Below are positions 1 to 8,485 of a stretch of 64,000 nucleotides of DNA, in pieces. The notes below the pieces were generated by a model. It saw only the letters and a program-made list of their open reading frames with translations. It made no database searches and was not told the DNA's origin. This stretch comes from UBA4615 sp035628395 (GTDB lineage: Bacteria; Pseudomonadota; Gammaproteobacteria; Burkholderiales; Burkholderiaceae_E), in the NCBI GenBank assembly GCA_035628395.1, contig DASPJX010000204.1, forward strand, positions 7,883 through 71,882, in the 5' to 3' direction. The first letter of the stretch is position 1. Every line of letters begins with the position of its first letter. A program made the position numbers and the translations under genes.

Positions 1-1146
1 GACCGACATCGGCGAGTTGATCAGCCGCGAGTACGTCATCGTCCGCTTCAGCAGCGACTCGGGCGCGCCGACCTGCCGGAAGGTCCACGACTCGATCAGC
101 GTCCGGTCCGCGGCGAGCGGGCGCACGACGCGGATCGCCGAGATCGCGCCCTTGATCGTCAGGCTCGGGTAGTAGACGGTGTTGTGCCGCACCTCGCCGA
201 GGATCGCGTGCGCGCGCTCCTCGCCGTACGCGGCGACCATCGCGCGCTCGTACTCGGGGATCTGCGAGTACTTCGAGTGGATCGAGCCGTGCACGCCGGT
301 GTAGCCGTGCCCGTTGTCGAACACCCGCACGCCCATCGAGTCGAAGAAGTCGTAGCTCGACACGAAGGGCACGAACTGCTCGATCGCCATCGGCTTGGGC
401 TCGTCGGCCGGCCGGCCGGACCACAGCCGCTTGGCGGTGCCGGCCGAGGACTCGTGCGCCACCATCGGATGCATGGTGTCGTTCAGGTTCTCGACGAACA
501 TCTTCCAGTTGCAGTCGTGCAGGTAGCGCAGCACGCCGCCGGCCACCTCGAGCCGGCCTTCGGGCGAGCGCTCGACCATGTTGTCGATCGAGGTCAGCGA
601 CGCGCCGAAGTACTCGCGAAAGCCCGGCCCGTCGTCCGACAGCCGGCAGAACACGAAGCCCCGGTAGTTCTCGACGTGGCGCAGCGCGGCCATCCCCCGC
701 GCGTTGGGCGAGCGCTCGAAGCCCGTGCCCTCGTAGCCCTGCTTCAGCGGTACCGCCCGGATCGCCCCGTCCAGGTCGTACGCCCACGCATGGTACGGAC
801 AGCGAAAGAACCGCCCGACGTGGCCCGACGCCTCGCTCACCAGCTTCGCGCCCTTGTGCGCGCAGCGGTTCTCCAGCACCCGCACCGCGCCGTCCTCGCC
901 GCGCACCATCACCAGCGGCCGCCCGGCGATCTCCACCGCCGCGTAGTCGCCCGGCGCCGGCACCTGGCTGTCGTGCCCGACGTACACCCAGGTGCGCGAC
1001 CACAGCCGCTCGCGCTCGAGCTCGTACACCTCGGCGTCGACGTACACGTCGCGGTGCACCGCGTCCTCGCGCACCAGCGCGCGCAGCGCACCCGGATCGT
1101 CGCGGTAGCGGCTCCGCGCGCGCGGAGCCCCGGTCGTCGCGTCCAT
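1..1146 (-). CDS. Rieske (2Fe-2S) aromatic ring-hydroxylating oxygenase, alpha subunit (3' end outside window)
   Basis: Hydroxylates an aromatic or related substrate using a Rieske cluster and a mononuclear iron, fed electrons by a reductase not seen here. 382 residues are visible and the frame is still open at base 1, so the C-terminus is missing. The Rieske ligands are C95, H97, C116 and H119 (CAH and CPYH motifs). The iron site is D223-x2-H226-x4-H231 in NDTMHPMVAH. The ATG lies 39 bp after the iorB stop on the same strand, so it is probably the third gene of the iorA-iorB transcript. The substrate is unknown. The partner genes suggest an aromatic acid or indole-type compound, which is inference. 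Confidence 0.9.
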   Translation of the reverse strand, partial: MDATTGAPRARSRYRDDPGALRALVREDAVHRDVYVDAEVYELERERLWSRTWVYVGHDSQVPAPGDYAAVEIAGRPLVMVRGEDGAVRVLENRCAHKGAKLVSEASGHVGRFFRCPYHAWAYDLDGAIRAVPLKQGYEGTGFERSPNARGMAALRHVENYRGFVFCRLSDDGPGFREYFGASLTSIDNMVERSPEGRLEVAGGVLRYLHDCNWKMFVENLNDTMHPMVAHESSAGTAKRLWSGRPADEPKPMAIEQFVPFVSSYDFFDSMGVRVFDNGHGYTGVHGSIHSKYSQIPEYERAMVAAYGEERAHAILGEVRHNTVYYPSLTIKGAISAIRVVRPLAADRTLIESWTFRQVGAPESLLKRTMTYSRLINSPMSV

Positions 1147-1185
1147 TCTCCCTCCCTCCTCAGTCGGTGGAGCCGGCGCGCCGGC

Positions 1186-2907
1186 TCAGGCGGCGTGCGC
1201 GGCGGGCGGCACGGCGCCGCCCCCCTCGAGCCGCGCGAGCGCCGCGCCGAGCGCGACCCCGCCCTCGTCGGCGAGCGCCGCCTCGCGCAGGCCGCGCAGG
1301 CCCGCCGCCGACAGCGCGCCCGGCGGCAGGCGGTCGACCGCCTGCATCAGCCGCTCGAAGTTCGCCCAGCCGCGCGCGTGCGTGTCCGAGTAGCCGCGCA
1401 CCAGCGTCTGGCAGCGCGCGATCTCGAGCGCGAGCGCCGGATCGCGACCCGCGACCGCGACGACGCGCGCGAGCCAGTCACCGATCCGCGCCGTCTCGAC
1501 CTGGAAGCGCAGCGACGAGCGGCGGATCCGCCGCAGCGACGCGACCGCGTAGAGCGTCAGGAAGCCGCGCACCGAGCTCGTCCGCACGACCCGCCCGCCG
1601 CCGGCCAGGCGCGTCGCCCAGCCGCGCAGCCGCGGGCCGGCGAGCAGCCGCCGACCCAGCGCGGCGGGCAGCGTGTCGGCGATCTCCTCGACGCGCGGAT
1701 GCAGGAACTCCCCGATCTCGAGCAGCTGGCCGTCGGCCAGCCGGACCTCGCCCGCGACCCGCTCGAAGCGGCTGCGCCGCGTCTTCAGGTCGGCCACGCG
1801 CACCGTGTCCTCGTACGACATCCACAGCGCGAGGTGCCGCGCGGTCTCGGCGAGCAGCGCGTGCGGCGGCTCGCCGGCGATCGCGCCGCCGCCCCGCGCG
1901 TCGAGCGCGCGCAGCGGCCCGAGGCGATCGAGGTAGTCGGCCGCGTGCGCCTCGTCCTGCCAGTCGGCCAGCCGCAGCACGCCCGCGCGCAGCACCTCGT
2001 GCGCCTCGGCCGGGAAGTCGGCGACGATCCGCGCCTCGTGCGCGCGCAGCCGCGGCCCGAGCACCGTCGGCCGACGGGCCGGGGCGGCCGCGCCCGGTCC
2101 GCCGGGCAGCGCCGCGCTGCCCGAGGGGCCGTCGGCGACCGAGGTCGCGCCGGTCGAGACCGCGTCGCCGGGCGCCGGGAGCGGCGCCGCGGCCGCCTCG
2201 CGGGCGGCGTCGAAGCCGGCGGCGAACGCGGCGAGGCTCGCGTCGACGCCGACGCCGCCGCGCCGGACCGCGGCCTCGAAGGCCTCGCGCGGGAACGGCA
2301 GCGCGCCGGTGCCGGCGAGCGCGCCGAACAGCGAGGCGCTGATCACGCTGCGGGCGTCCTCGGCGAGCCGCGCGAAGTCGGCCGCGACGAACCGGCGCGC
2401 CGCGTCGCGGCCGGCCCCCAGCAGCGCCGACGAGTCGACGCGGCCGTCGGCCATCGCGGTCTTCTCGGTCATCGAATAGACGCGGTTGGTCGAGGCGATC
2501 AGCGTGGTGCGGTCGTCGCTGACGAGGCCGCGCTGGATCGCGCGCCCCGCCTCCATCAGCTCCGAGGCGATCACCACGTCGACCTCGCCGGGCGTCGGCA
2601 TCAGCGCGAGCACCGGCTCGCGGCCGGCCGCGCGCACCGCCGCCTCGGGGAACAGCTCCACGTAGTAGATCGTCGCGCCGGTGCGCTGCGCGACGCCGGG
2701 CACCGAGGTGGCCTGCGCGACGAAGCCGTTCGACTCGCCGAGGTCGACCACCCAGTCGGCGAGCACCCCGCCGCCCTCGCCGCCCATCGCGAGGATCGCG
2801 ACGCAGATCGCGCGCGGACGCCCCGCGTCCACGACGCCGGCCGTCCCGGCCGTGGCCGCGGGCGCCGCGGCGTCGCCGCGCGGGCGGGACAGCTCGCGCG
2901 CGCTCAT
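1186..2907 (-). CDS. iorB: Indolepyruvate:ferredoxin oxidoreductase, beta subunit-like
   Basis: Encodes a 573-residue protein. Residues about 35-210 form the gamma/beta domain of 2-oxoacid:ferredoxin oxidoreductases, with the glycine-rich AMGGEGGGVLADWV segment. The C-terminal half is the extra domain (DUF6537 type) found in fused IorB proteins of proteobacteria. It pairs with IorA to decarboxylate an aryl-2-oxoacid to the aryl-acyl-CoA with reduction of ferredoxin. The ATG overlaps the iorA stop (ATGA), implying translational coupling. The family is clear; the exact 2-oxoacid is not. A Pro/Ala/Gly-rich linker separates the two domains. Confidence 0.9.
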   Translation of the reverse strand: MSARELSRPRGDAAAPAATAGTAGVVDAGRPRAICVAILAMGGEGGGVLADWVVDLGESNGFVAQATSVPGVAQRTGATIYYVELFPEAAVRAAGREPVLALMPTPGEVDVVIASELMEAGRAIQRGLVSDDRTTLIASTNRVYSMTEKTAMADGRVDSSALLGAGRDAARRFVAADFARLAEDARSVISASLFGALAGTGALPFPREAFEAAVRRGGVGVDASLAAFAAGFDAAREAAAAPLPAPGDAVSTGATSVADGPSGSAALPGGPGAAAPARRPTVLGPRLRAHEARIVADFPAEAHEVLRAGVLRLADWQDEAHAADYLDRLGPLRALDARGGGAIAGEPPHALLAETARHLALWMSYEDTVRVADLKTRRSRFERVAGEVRLADGQLLEIGEFLHPRVEEIADTLPAALGRRLLAGPRLRGWATRLAGGGRVVRTSSVRGFLTLYAVASLRRIRRSSLRFQVETARIGDWLARVVAVAGRDPALALEIARCQTLVRGYSDTHARGWANFERLMQAVDRLPPGALSAAGLRGLREAALADEGGVALGAALARLEGGGAVPPAAHAA

Positions 2908-5138
2908 GCCGCGAACCCCTCGAGCCGGCGCTCGATGCGGCGCTGCAGCCAGCCGACGATCCGGCGGCGCCAGCGGTCGCGACGGCGATCGCCCGCGCTC
3001 GGGTTGTGGACGATGCCGGCCCGGTAGAACGACGGGCACAGCACCGCGGCGTGCGACACCTCGCCGCACAGCCCGCAGCCGACGCAGGAGTCGACGACCG
3101 CGGCGATCGGCTCGGTGCGCAGCGGGTCGGGGTTGTCGCGCACCGTCAGCGACGGGCAGCCCGACAGCCGGATGCACGAACGATCGCCGGTGCAGGTGTC
3201 CGGGTCGACGCCGAAGCGCTCGCGCACCACCCGCTCGCCCGAGGCGATCGCCGCGCGCTGCTTCGGCTTCTCGCGCCGCTGCCGGTTGAGCATGCACTCG
3301 CTCTGCGCGACGACGACCTTCGGGCCCTTCTCGGGCGTGGTCAGCGCCTCGCGCAGCACGTCGCGCATCCGGGACACCGAGTACGTGTTCGTCACGGTGC
3401 GCACCCATTCGACGCCGACGCCGCGGACCGCGCGCTCGATCGGGTTGTTCGTCGAGCGCAGCCCGTTCTCCGCCTTCGACGACATCACGTCCTGGCCGCC
3501 GGTCGCGGCCGAGTAGCCGTTGTCGATCACGAGCAGCACGTTGTCGGTCTTGTTGAACACCGCGTTGCCCACGCCGCTCGTCAGGCCGTTGTGCCAGAAG
3601 CCGCCGTCGCCCATCACGCTGATCGTGCGCTTCGCGGTCTCGTCGGTGTTGAGCGCGGCGGCGCCCGCCCAGCCCAGGCCGTAGCCCATCGTCGTCGCGC
3701 CGATCTCGAACGGCGGCAGGATCGAGAACAGGTTGCAGCCGATGTCGCAGCTGACGTGGTGCCGCCCCAGCTCGCGCTCGAGCAGCTTCATCGCGGCGAA
3801 GATCGGCCGCTCGGGGCAGCCGGTGCAGAACGACGGCGGACGCGCGTGCACGTGCGGCGCCACCGCGGCCGCCGGCTCGGGGACGCGGCGCGGCGGACGC
3901 GCGATGGCCGACGGATCGATCCGCGCGACGACCGGCGCGTCGGTCCTCACCGGCGCGGCGGCGGCGGCGGGCCGTGCCGCGCGCGGCAGCGGCCGGCCGG
4001 CGAGCAGCGCCGGCTCCGTCAGCTCGACGAAGCGCGCGACGCCCGCGGTCACCGCGCCGCCGGTGTACTCGCCGGCGGCCGGCAGCACGTCCTTGCCGTG
4101 GATCGCGGTCTGCAGCCCGGCGCGGCGCAGGATCGTGTTCAGCGCCTGCTCGATGTAGTCGGGCTGCCCCTCCTCGACGAGCAGCACCGCGCGCTTGTCG
4201 GCGCAGAAGGCCGCCACCTCCTCGTCGATCAGCGGATAGGTGACGTTGAGCACGTACAGCGGGATGCGGCTGCGGCCGAACGCGTCGGCGAGGCCGAGCG
4301 TCTCGAGCGCGCGCACCACGCCGTTGTACATCCCGCCCTGCATCACGATGCCGAGCCCGGACACGTCGCCGTCGAAGAACTCGTTCAGCCGGTGCTCGCG
4401 CACGAAGCGCACGGCCGCCGGCCAGCGCTTGGTGATCTTCTCCTGCTCGTGCTGGTAGCTCATCGGCGGCAGCACGATCCGGCCGGTGTCGCGGCGCGGG
4501 TTCTCGATCGCGTCCTTCAGCGAGTACGGCGCGCGGCGGTTCGCCTTGGTGCGGAAGCGGCCGTGCACGTGGCACGCGCGGATCCGCAGCTCGAGCATCA
4601 CCGGCGTGTTCGAGGCCTCGGACAGCTCGAAGCCCTTCTCGACCATCTCGACGATCTTCGGCAGGTTCGGGCGCGGGTCGAGCAGCCAGACCTGCGACTT
4701 CATCGCGAACGCGTGCGAGCGCTCCTGCATGATCGAGGAGCCCTCGCCGTAGTCCTCGCCGACGATCAGCATCGCGCCGCCGGTGACCCCGCCCGAGGCG
4801 AGGTTGGCGAGCGCGTCGGACGCGACGTTGGTGCCGACGGTCGACTTGAAGGTGACCGCGCCGCGCAGCGGCGTGTTCACCGAGGCGGCGAGCGTGGCCG
4901 CGGCCGTCGCCTCCGACGCGCTGTGCTCGAAGCGGATGCCGAGCTCCTGCAGGATGTCGTTCGCGTCGGTCAGCACGTCCATCAGGTGCGAGATCGGCGC
5001 GCCCTGGTAGCCGGCCACGTACGACACGCCCGACTGCAGCAGCGCCTTGGTGACCGCGAGGATGCCCTCGCCCCGGAACTCGTCGCCGTCGCCGAGCCGC
5101 AGCGACTGCACTTCCTTCTTGAACGACCTTTCCGCCAC
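2904..5138 (-). CDS. iorA: Indolepyruvate:ferredoxin oxidoreductase, alpha subunit-like (TPP and 2[4Fe-4S])
   Basis: About 744 residues. The N-terminal pyrimidine-binding domain is followed by a TPP domain with GDGGFWHNG and the distal metal-binding NKTDN. The C-terminal ferredoxin domain (about residues 648-705) has two cysteine clusters, around CTGDRSC and CVGCGLCGEV. The enzyme oxidatively decarboxylates arylpyruvates to aryl-acyl-CoA. I chose the GTG at 5138. It has GGGAG upstream, and the codons above it up to a TTG at 5204 (TTT, TCA, TCT, AAT) are unlike the gene and lie at the predicted transcription start. Transcription is probably from the divergent promoter near 5210-5238 and controlled with the opposite operon. 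Confidence 0.9.
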   Translation of the reverse strand: MAERSFKKEVQSLRLGDGDEFRGEGILAVTKALLQSGVSYVAGYQGAPISHLMDVLTDANDILQELGIRFEHSASEATAAATLAASVNTPLRGAVTFKSTVGTNVASDALANLASGGVTGGAMLIVGEDYGEGSSIMQERSHAFAMKSQVWLLDPRPNLPKIVEMVEKGFELSEASNTPVMLELRIRACHVHGRFRTKANRRAPYSLKDAIENPRRDTGRIVLPPMSYQHEQEKITKRWPAAVRFVREHRLNEFFDGDVSGLGIVMQGGMYNGVVRALETLGLADAFGRSRIPLYVLNVTYPLIDEEVAAFCADKRAVLLVEEGQPDYIEQALNTILRRAGLQTAIHGKDVLPAAGEYTGGAVTAGVARFVELTEPALLAGRPLPRAARPAAAAAPVRTDAPVVARIDPSAIARPPRRVPEPAAAVAPHVHARPPSFCTGCPERPIFAAMKLLERELGRHHVSCDIGCNLFSILPPFEIGATTMGYGLGWAGAAALNTDETAKRTISVMGDGGFWHNGLTSGVGNAVFNKTDNVLLVIDNGYSAATGGQDVMSSKAENGLRSTNNPIERAVRGVGVEWVRTVTNTYSVSRMRDVLREALTTPEKGPKVVVAQSECMLNRQRREKPKQRAAIASGERVVRERFGVDPDTCTGDRSCIRLSGCPSLTVRDNPDPLRTEPIAAVVDSCVGCGLCGEVSHAAVLCPSFYRAGIVHNPSAGDRRRDRWRRRIVGWLQRRIERRLEGFAA

Positions 5139-5178
5139 CGTCCGCTCCCGGCTCCCGCGCCGCCTGCGCACGGGCGCG

Positions 5179-5205
5179 ATTGCATTAGATGAAAATTCAT
5201 GCAAT
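5179..5205. promoter_or_regulatory. Palindromic operator between the divergent catabolic operons
   Basis: Perfect inverted repeat ATTGCAT-N13-ATGCAAT with half-site centres 20 bp apart (two helical turns). A second palindrome, ATGAA-AA-TTCAT, is nested inside it. It overlaps the predicted start of the iorA transcript and a possible rightward promoter (TTGCAT-17-AATAGT, 5180-5208). A MarR family protein is encoded at the end of the rightward operon, and this geometry fits a MarR dimer. That the MarR binds here is inference. Confidence 0.65.
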
Positions 5206-5209
5206 AGTC

Positions 5210-5238
5210 ATTTGAAGCCCGAAACTTCCGCGTGTCAA
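5210..5238 (-). promoter_or_regulatory. Sigma-70 promoter for iorA-iorB-Rieske operon
   Basis: On the minus strand, TTGACA (5238-5233), a 17-nt spacer and TCAAAT (5215-5210). The start point is expected near 5203, inside the right arm of the palindrome at 5179-5205. This leaves a leader of about 65 nt before the GTG of iorA at 5138. It is one of the few places in the window with a consensus -35 box. Confidence 0.6.
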
Positions 5239-6425
5239 GCGTGCCCACCCCCCGAAACCGGATCGGCTACGACGAGGTCGCGATCGTCGCGCCGGTCACG
5301 GTGCCCTACGTGCGCTACTCGATCCGGGCGGCGCACTGGTTCGTCGCGCGGGCGCTGGCGCTGCTGCTCGAGCGCAGCGGGCTGTCCAAGGACGAGGTCG
5401 ACGGCGCGTGCGTCTCGAGCTTCACGCTCGCGCCCGACAGCGCGATCGGCCTGATGCAGCACCTCGGGCTGTCGCCGCGCTGGCTCGACTGGCTGCCGAT
5501 CGGCGGCGCGAGCGGCGTGATGGCGATGCGCCGCGCCGCGCGGGCGGTGCAGTCGGGCGACGCCGACGTCGTCGCCTGCGTCGCGGCCGACACCAACCAC
5601 GTCGACTCGTTCCGGCTCACGCTGTCGAACTTCAGCCAGTTCGCCCGCGACGCGGTGTATCCGTACGGCGCGGGCGGCCCGAACGCGAGCTTCGCGTTCC
5701 TGACCGACCACTACATGCGCACCTACGGCGCGACCCGCGAGGACTTCGGCAAGCTGTGCGTCGCGCAGCGCGAGAACGCGCTGCGCAACCCGCTCGCGCT
5801 GTTCAGGAAGCCGCTGACCCTGGCCGAGTACCTCGACGCGCGCCCGATCGCCGATCCGCTGCACCTGTTCGACTGCGTGATGCCCTGCGCCGGCGCCGAC
5901 GCGGTGCTCGTGATGCGGCGCGAGCGCGCGCGCGACCTCGGCCTGCCGTACGCGACGCTGCTCGGCACGATCGAGCGCCACAACGCGTTCCCCGACGATC
6001 CGGTGCAGTTCCGGGGCGGCTGGGAGATGGACCGCGACGACCTGTACGCGCAGGCGGGCGTCGGCCCGGCCGACGTCGACCTGTTCCAGCCCTACGACGA
6101 CTACCCGGTGATCTCGATGATGCAGATCGAGGACCTGGGGTTCTGCGCGAAGGGCGAGGGGCCGGCGTTCGTGCGCGAGCACGGCTTCACCTGGCGCGAC
6201 TCGTTCCCGCTCAACACCTCGGGCGGCCAGCTGTCGGCCGGCCAGGCGGGCTGCGCGGGCGGCTACCTGGGGCTCGTCGAGGCGGTGCGCCAGCTGACCG
6301 GCGAGGCCGGCGAGCGGCAGGTCGCCGACGCCCGCATCGGGCTGGTCAGCGGCTTCGGGATGATCAACTTCGACCGCGGCCTCGCCACCTGCGCCGCGCT
6401 GCTCGGACGCGGAGACGCCCGATGA
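5232..6425 (+). CDS. Thiolase-like (SCP-X/lipid-transfer type) protein lacking the nucleophilic cysteine
   Basis: 397 residues of the thiolase superfamily. In the stretch that normally reads CxSG there is GGASG (residues 91-95), so the acyl-accepting cysteine is Gly92. The C-terminal GHPxGATG motif is degraded to SAGQAGCAGG, losing the catalytic histidine. Such thiolase-like proteins pair with DUF35 proteins, and in steroid side-chain degradation the Ltp2-ChsH2 pair acts as a retro-aldolase. The next gene overlaps by ATGA and starts with a DUF35 domain, so a similar aldolase or acyl-transfer complex on a CoA thioester is likely. GTG 5232 is taken as start; GTG 5241 is the alternative. Confidence 0.85.
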   Translation: MSSVPTPRNRIGYDEVAIVAPVTVPYVRYSIRAAHWFVARALALLLERSGLSKDEVDGACVSSFTLAPDSAIGLMQHLGLSPRWLDWLPIGGASGVMAMRRAARAVQSGDADVVACVAADTNHVDSFRLTLSNFSQFARDAVYPYGAGGPNASFAFLTDHYMRTYGATREDFGKLCVAQRENALRNPLALFRKPLTLAEYLDARPIADPLHLFDCVMPCAGADAVLVMRRERARDLGLPYATLLGTIERHNAFPDDPVQFRGGWEMDRDDLYAQAGVGPADVDLFQPYDDYPVISMMQIEDLGFCAKGEGPAFVREHGFTWRDSFPLNTSGGQLSAGQAGCAGGYLGLVEAVRQLTGEAGERQVADARIGLVSGFGMINFDRGLATCAALLGRGDAR

Positions 6426-7666
6426 GCGCGCCGATGACGCGCCCGAAGCGCAAGAACCCGGTGCTCGCCACGCGCGCGCCGACGCTGCCGCCCGGCGGGC
6501 GCAGCCGCGTCGCGCTCGGGCTGACCGCCGCCGCGGCCGAGGGCCGCTTCGCGCTGCAGGCCTGCGCCGACTGCGGCGCGGTCCAGTACCCGCCGCGCGA
6601 GGCCTGCCGCGTCTGCCTGGGCGTGCGGCTGCCCTGGCGCACGCAGGACGGCGCGGGCACGCTGCTCGCGCAGACCCGGCTGCACCACAGCAACGACCTG
6701 TTCTTCCGCGAGCGGCTGCCCTGGCGGCTCGGCATGGTGAAGCTCGCGGTCGGCCCGACGGTCGTGGCCCACCTGCACGGCGACGTCGGCGCGGCCGGCG
6801 AGCGGGTGCGCGTGCGCGCGATGCTCGACCGGGCCGGCCAGGCCGTGCTCGTCGCGCTGCCCTCCGAGGACACCCCGAACATGAGCGACGACCCGATGCT
6901 GCGCGAGATGAGCTGCGACCCGAAGTTCCGCAAGGTGCTGGTCACCGACGCGAAGACCGCGACCGGACAGGCGGTGGTGAAGGCGCTGGTGGCCGCGGGC
7001 GCCGACGTCGTCTGGGCGGGCCACGCCGAGCCCTGGAAGAAGCTGCCGGGCTTCGACGCGCTGGTCGCGCTGCCGCAGGTGACGCCGGTGCCGCTCGACC
7101 CGACCGACTCGCGCTCGGTGGCGGAGCTCGCCGGCGAGATCGGCGGCCGGGTCGACATCGTCGTCAACACCGCCGAGCACCACCGCGCGCAGGGCATCGG
7201 CGGGCGCGTCGCGGTCGAGACCGCGCGCAGCGAGATGGACGTCAACTACTTCGGGCTGCTGCGGCTCGCGCAGGCCTTCGGGCCGGCGCTGCGCGCGCGC
7301 GCGGCCGACGGGCCGACCGGCGCCTGCGCGTGGGTCAACCTGCTGTCGATCTTCGCGCTCGCCAACTTCCCCGCGCACGGCACGTTCTCCGCGTCGAAGG
7401 CCGCCGCGCTGTCGCTCGCGCAGTGCCTGCGCGCCGAGATGCGCCCGGCGGGCGTGCGCGTGGTCAACGTGTTCCCGGGCCCGATCGACGACGAGTGGAA
7501 CCAGCTGCTGCCGCCGCCCAAGCTGCCGCCGGCGGCGCTCGCGAAGGCGGTCGTCGGCGCGCTGAAGGACGGCACCGAGGACGTCTATCCCGGCGACGTC
7601 GCGCAGGAGTGGCTCGAGCGCTGGCGCGACAACCCGAAGGCCCTGGAACGCGAGATCGGCGGCTGA
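6422..7666 (+). CDS. DUF35 (Zn-ribbon/OB-fold)-SDR fusion protein with altered SDR active site
   Basis: 414 residues. The N-terminal ~150 form a DUF35 unit: a zinc ribbon CADC-x10-CRVC followed by an OB fold that binds acyl-CoA in homologues. From about residue 170 a short-chain dehydrogenase/reductase domain follows. That domain keeps the Asn (DVNYFG), Ser (LLSIFA) and Lys (FSASK), but the catalytic Tyr of YxxxK is Phe. The nucleotide loop TGxxxGxG is also degenerate (TDAKTATG). It may therefore be catalytically weak or structural. It overlaps the thiolase-like gene by ATGA and probably forms a complex with it. The real substrate is unknown. Confidence 0.85.
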   Translation: MSAPMTRPKRKNPVLATRAPTLPPGGRSRVALGLTAAAAEGRFALQACADCGAVQYPPREACRVCLGVRLPWRTQDGAGTLLAQTRLHHSNDLFFRERLPWRLGMVKLAVGPTVVAHLHGDVGAAGERVRVRAMLDRAGQAVLVALPSEDTPNMSDDPMLREMSCDPKFRKVLVTDAKTATGQAVVKALVAAGADVVWAGHAEPWKKLPGFDALVALPQVTPVPLDPTDSRSVAELAGEIGGRVDIVVNTAEHHRAQGIGGRVAVETARSEMDVNYFGLLRLAQAFGPALRARAADGPTGACAWVNLLSIFALANFPAHGTFSASKAAALSLAQCLRAEMRPAGVRVVNVFPGPIDDEWNQLLPPPKLPPAALAKAVVGALKDGTEDVYPGDVAQEWLERWRDNPKALEREIGG

Positions 7667-7685
7667 GCCGCCACGGAGACCGACC

Positions 7686-8483
7686 ATGGACAGGCTGCCC
7701 CCTTCCGAGACGCTCGGCGCGCTGGTCGCCGACCTGCTCGCCGGACGCATCCGCGTCGTCGACCTGACGCAGACCCTCGCCCCCGAGTTCCCGCAGATCG
7801 TGCTGCCGCCCGAGATGGGCCAGTGCCTGCCGTTCCGGATCGAGGAGATCTCGCGCTACGACGACCGCGGTCCCGGCTGGTACTGGAACAACTTCTCCTG
7901 CGGCGAGCACACCGGCACGCACTTCGACGCGCCGATCCACTGGGTCTCGGGCCGCGACCTGCCGAACAACTCGGTCGACACGCTGCCCGTCGAGCGCACG
8001 ATCGGCCCGGCCTGCGTGATCGACTGCTCGGCGCAGTCGGCCGCCGACCCCGACTTCCTGCTGACCCGGGACTTCGTGCTCGACTGGGAGTCGCGTCACG
8101 GCCGGATCCCGCCGCGCGCGTGGGTGCTGATGCGCACCGACTGGAGCAAGCGCACCGATCCGGTGGACTACCAGAACTACGACGAGACCGGCCAGCACAC
8201 GCCGGGCCCCGACGCCGAGGTCGCGCGCTTTTTCGTCGAGGAGCGCGACGTCGTGGGCTTCGGCACCGAGGCGATCGGCACCGACGCCGGCCAGGGGGTC
8301 CACCAGCGTCCGCCCTACCCGTGCCACTACTACATGCACGGCGCGGGGCGCTACGGGCTGCAGTGCCTGACCAACCTCGACCTGCTGCCGCCCACCGGCG
8401 CCGTCGTGATCGCCCCTCCGCTGAAGATCCGCCAGGGCAGCGGCAGTCCGCTGCGCGTGATCGCGCTGGTGCCGGGAGGCTGA
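7686..8483 (+). CDS. Cyclase family protein (kynurenine formamidase/isatin hydrolase fold)
   Basis: 265 residues, metal-dependent amide or lactam hydrolase. The family metal-binding signature HxGTHxDxPxH is intact as HTGTHFDAPIH. Members include kynurenine formamidase and isatin hydrolase, both in indole/tryptophan-type degradation. Given IorAB and the Rieske oxygenase next door, opening of a cyclic amide or lactone intermediate is plausible. It lies 19 bp after the DUF35-SDR gene, with GGAGA before the ATG, and 2 bp before the MarR gene, so it belongs to the rightward operon. The family is confident; the substrate is inferred from context only. Confidence 0.88.
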   Translation: MDRLPPSETLGALVADLLAGRIRVVDLTQTLAPEFPQIVLPPEMGQCLPFRIEEISRYDDRGPGWYWNNFSCGEHTGTHFDAPIHWVSGRDLPNNSVDTLPVERTIGPACVIDCSAQSAADPDFLLTRDFVLDWESRHGRIPPRAWVLMRTDWSKRTDPVDYQNYDETGQHTPGPDAEVARFFVEERDVVGFGTEAIGTDAGQGVHQRPPYPCHYYMHGAGRYGLQCLTNLDLLPPTGAVVIAPPLKIRQGSGSPLRVIALVPGG

Positions 8484-8485
8484 GC

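Noticed and set aside
184..3027. Long plus-strand open frame of 947 codons over the Rieske and iorB genes
   Set aside because: Arg/Ala/His-rich antisense shadow caused by high GC; the minus strand encodes clear conserved motifs here.
2904..5204. TTG start at 5204 for iorA
   Set aside because: The extra 22 codons use AT-rich codons unlike the gene and lie on the predicted transcript start; GTG 5138 has a ribosome-binding site.
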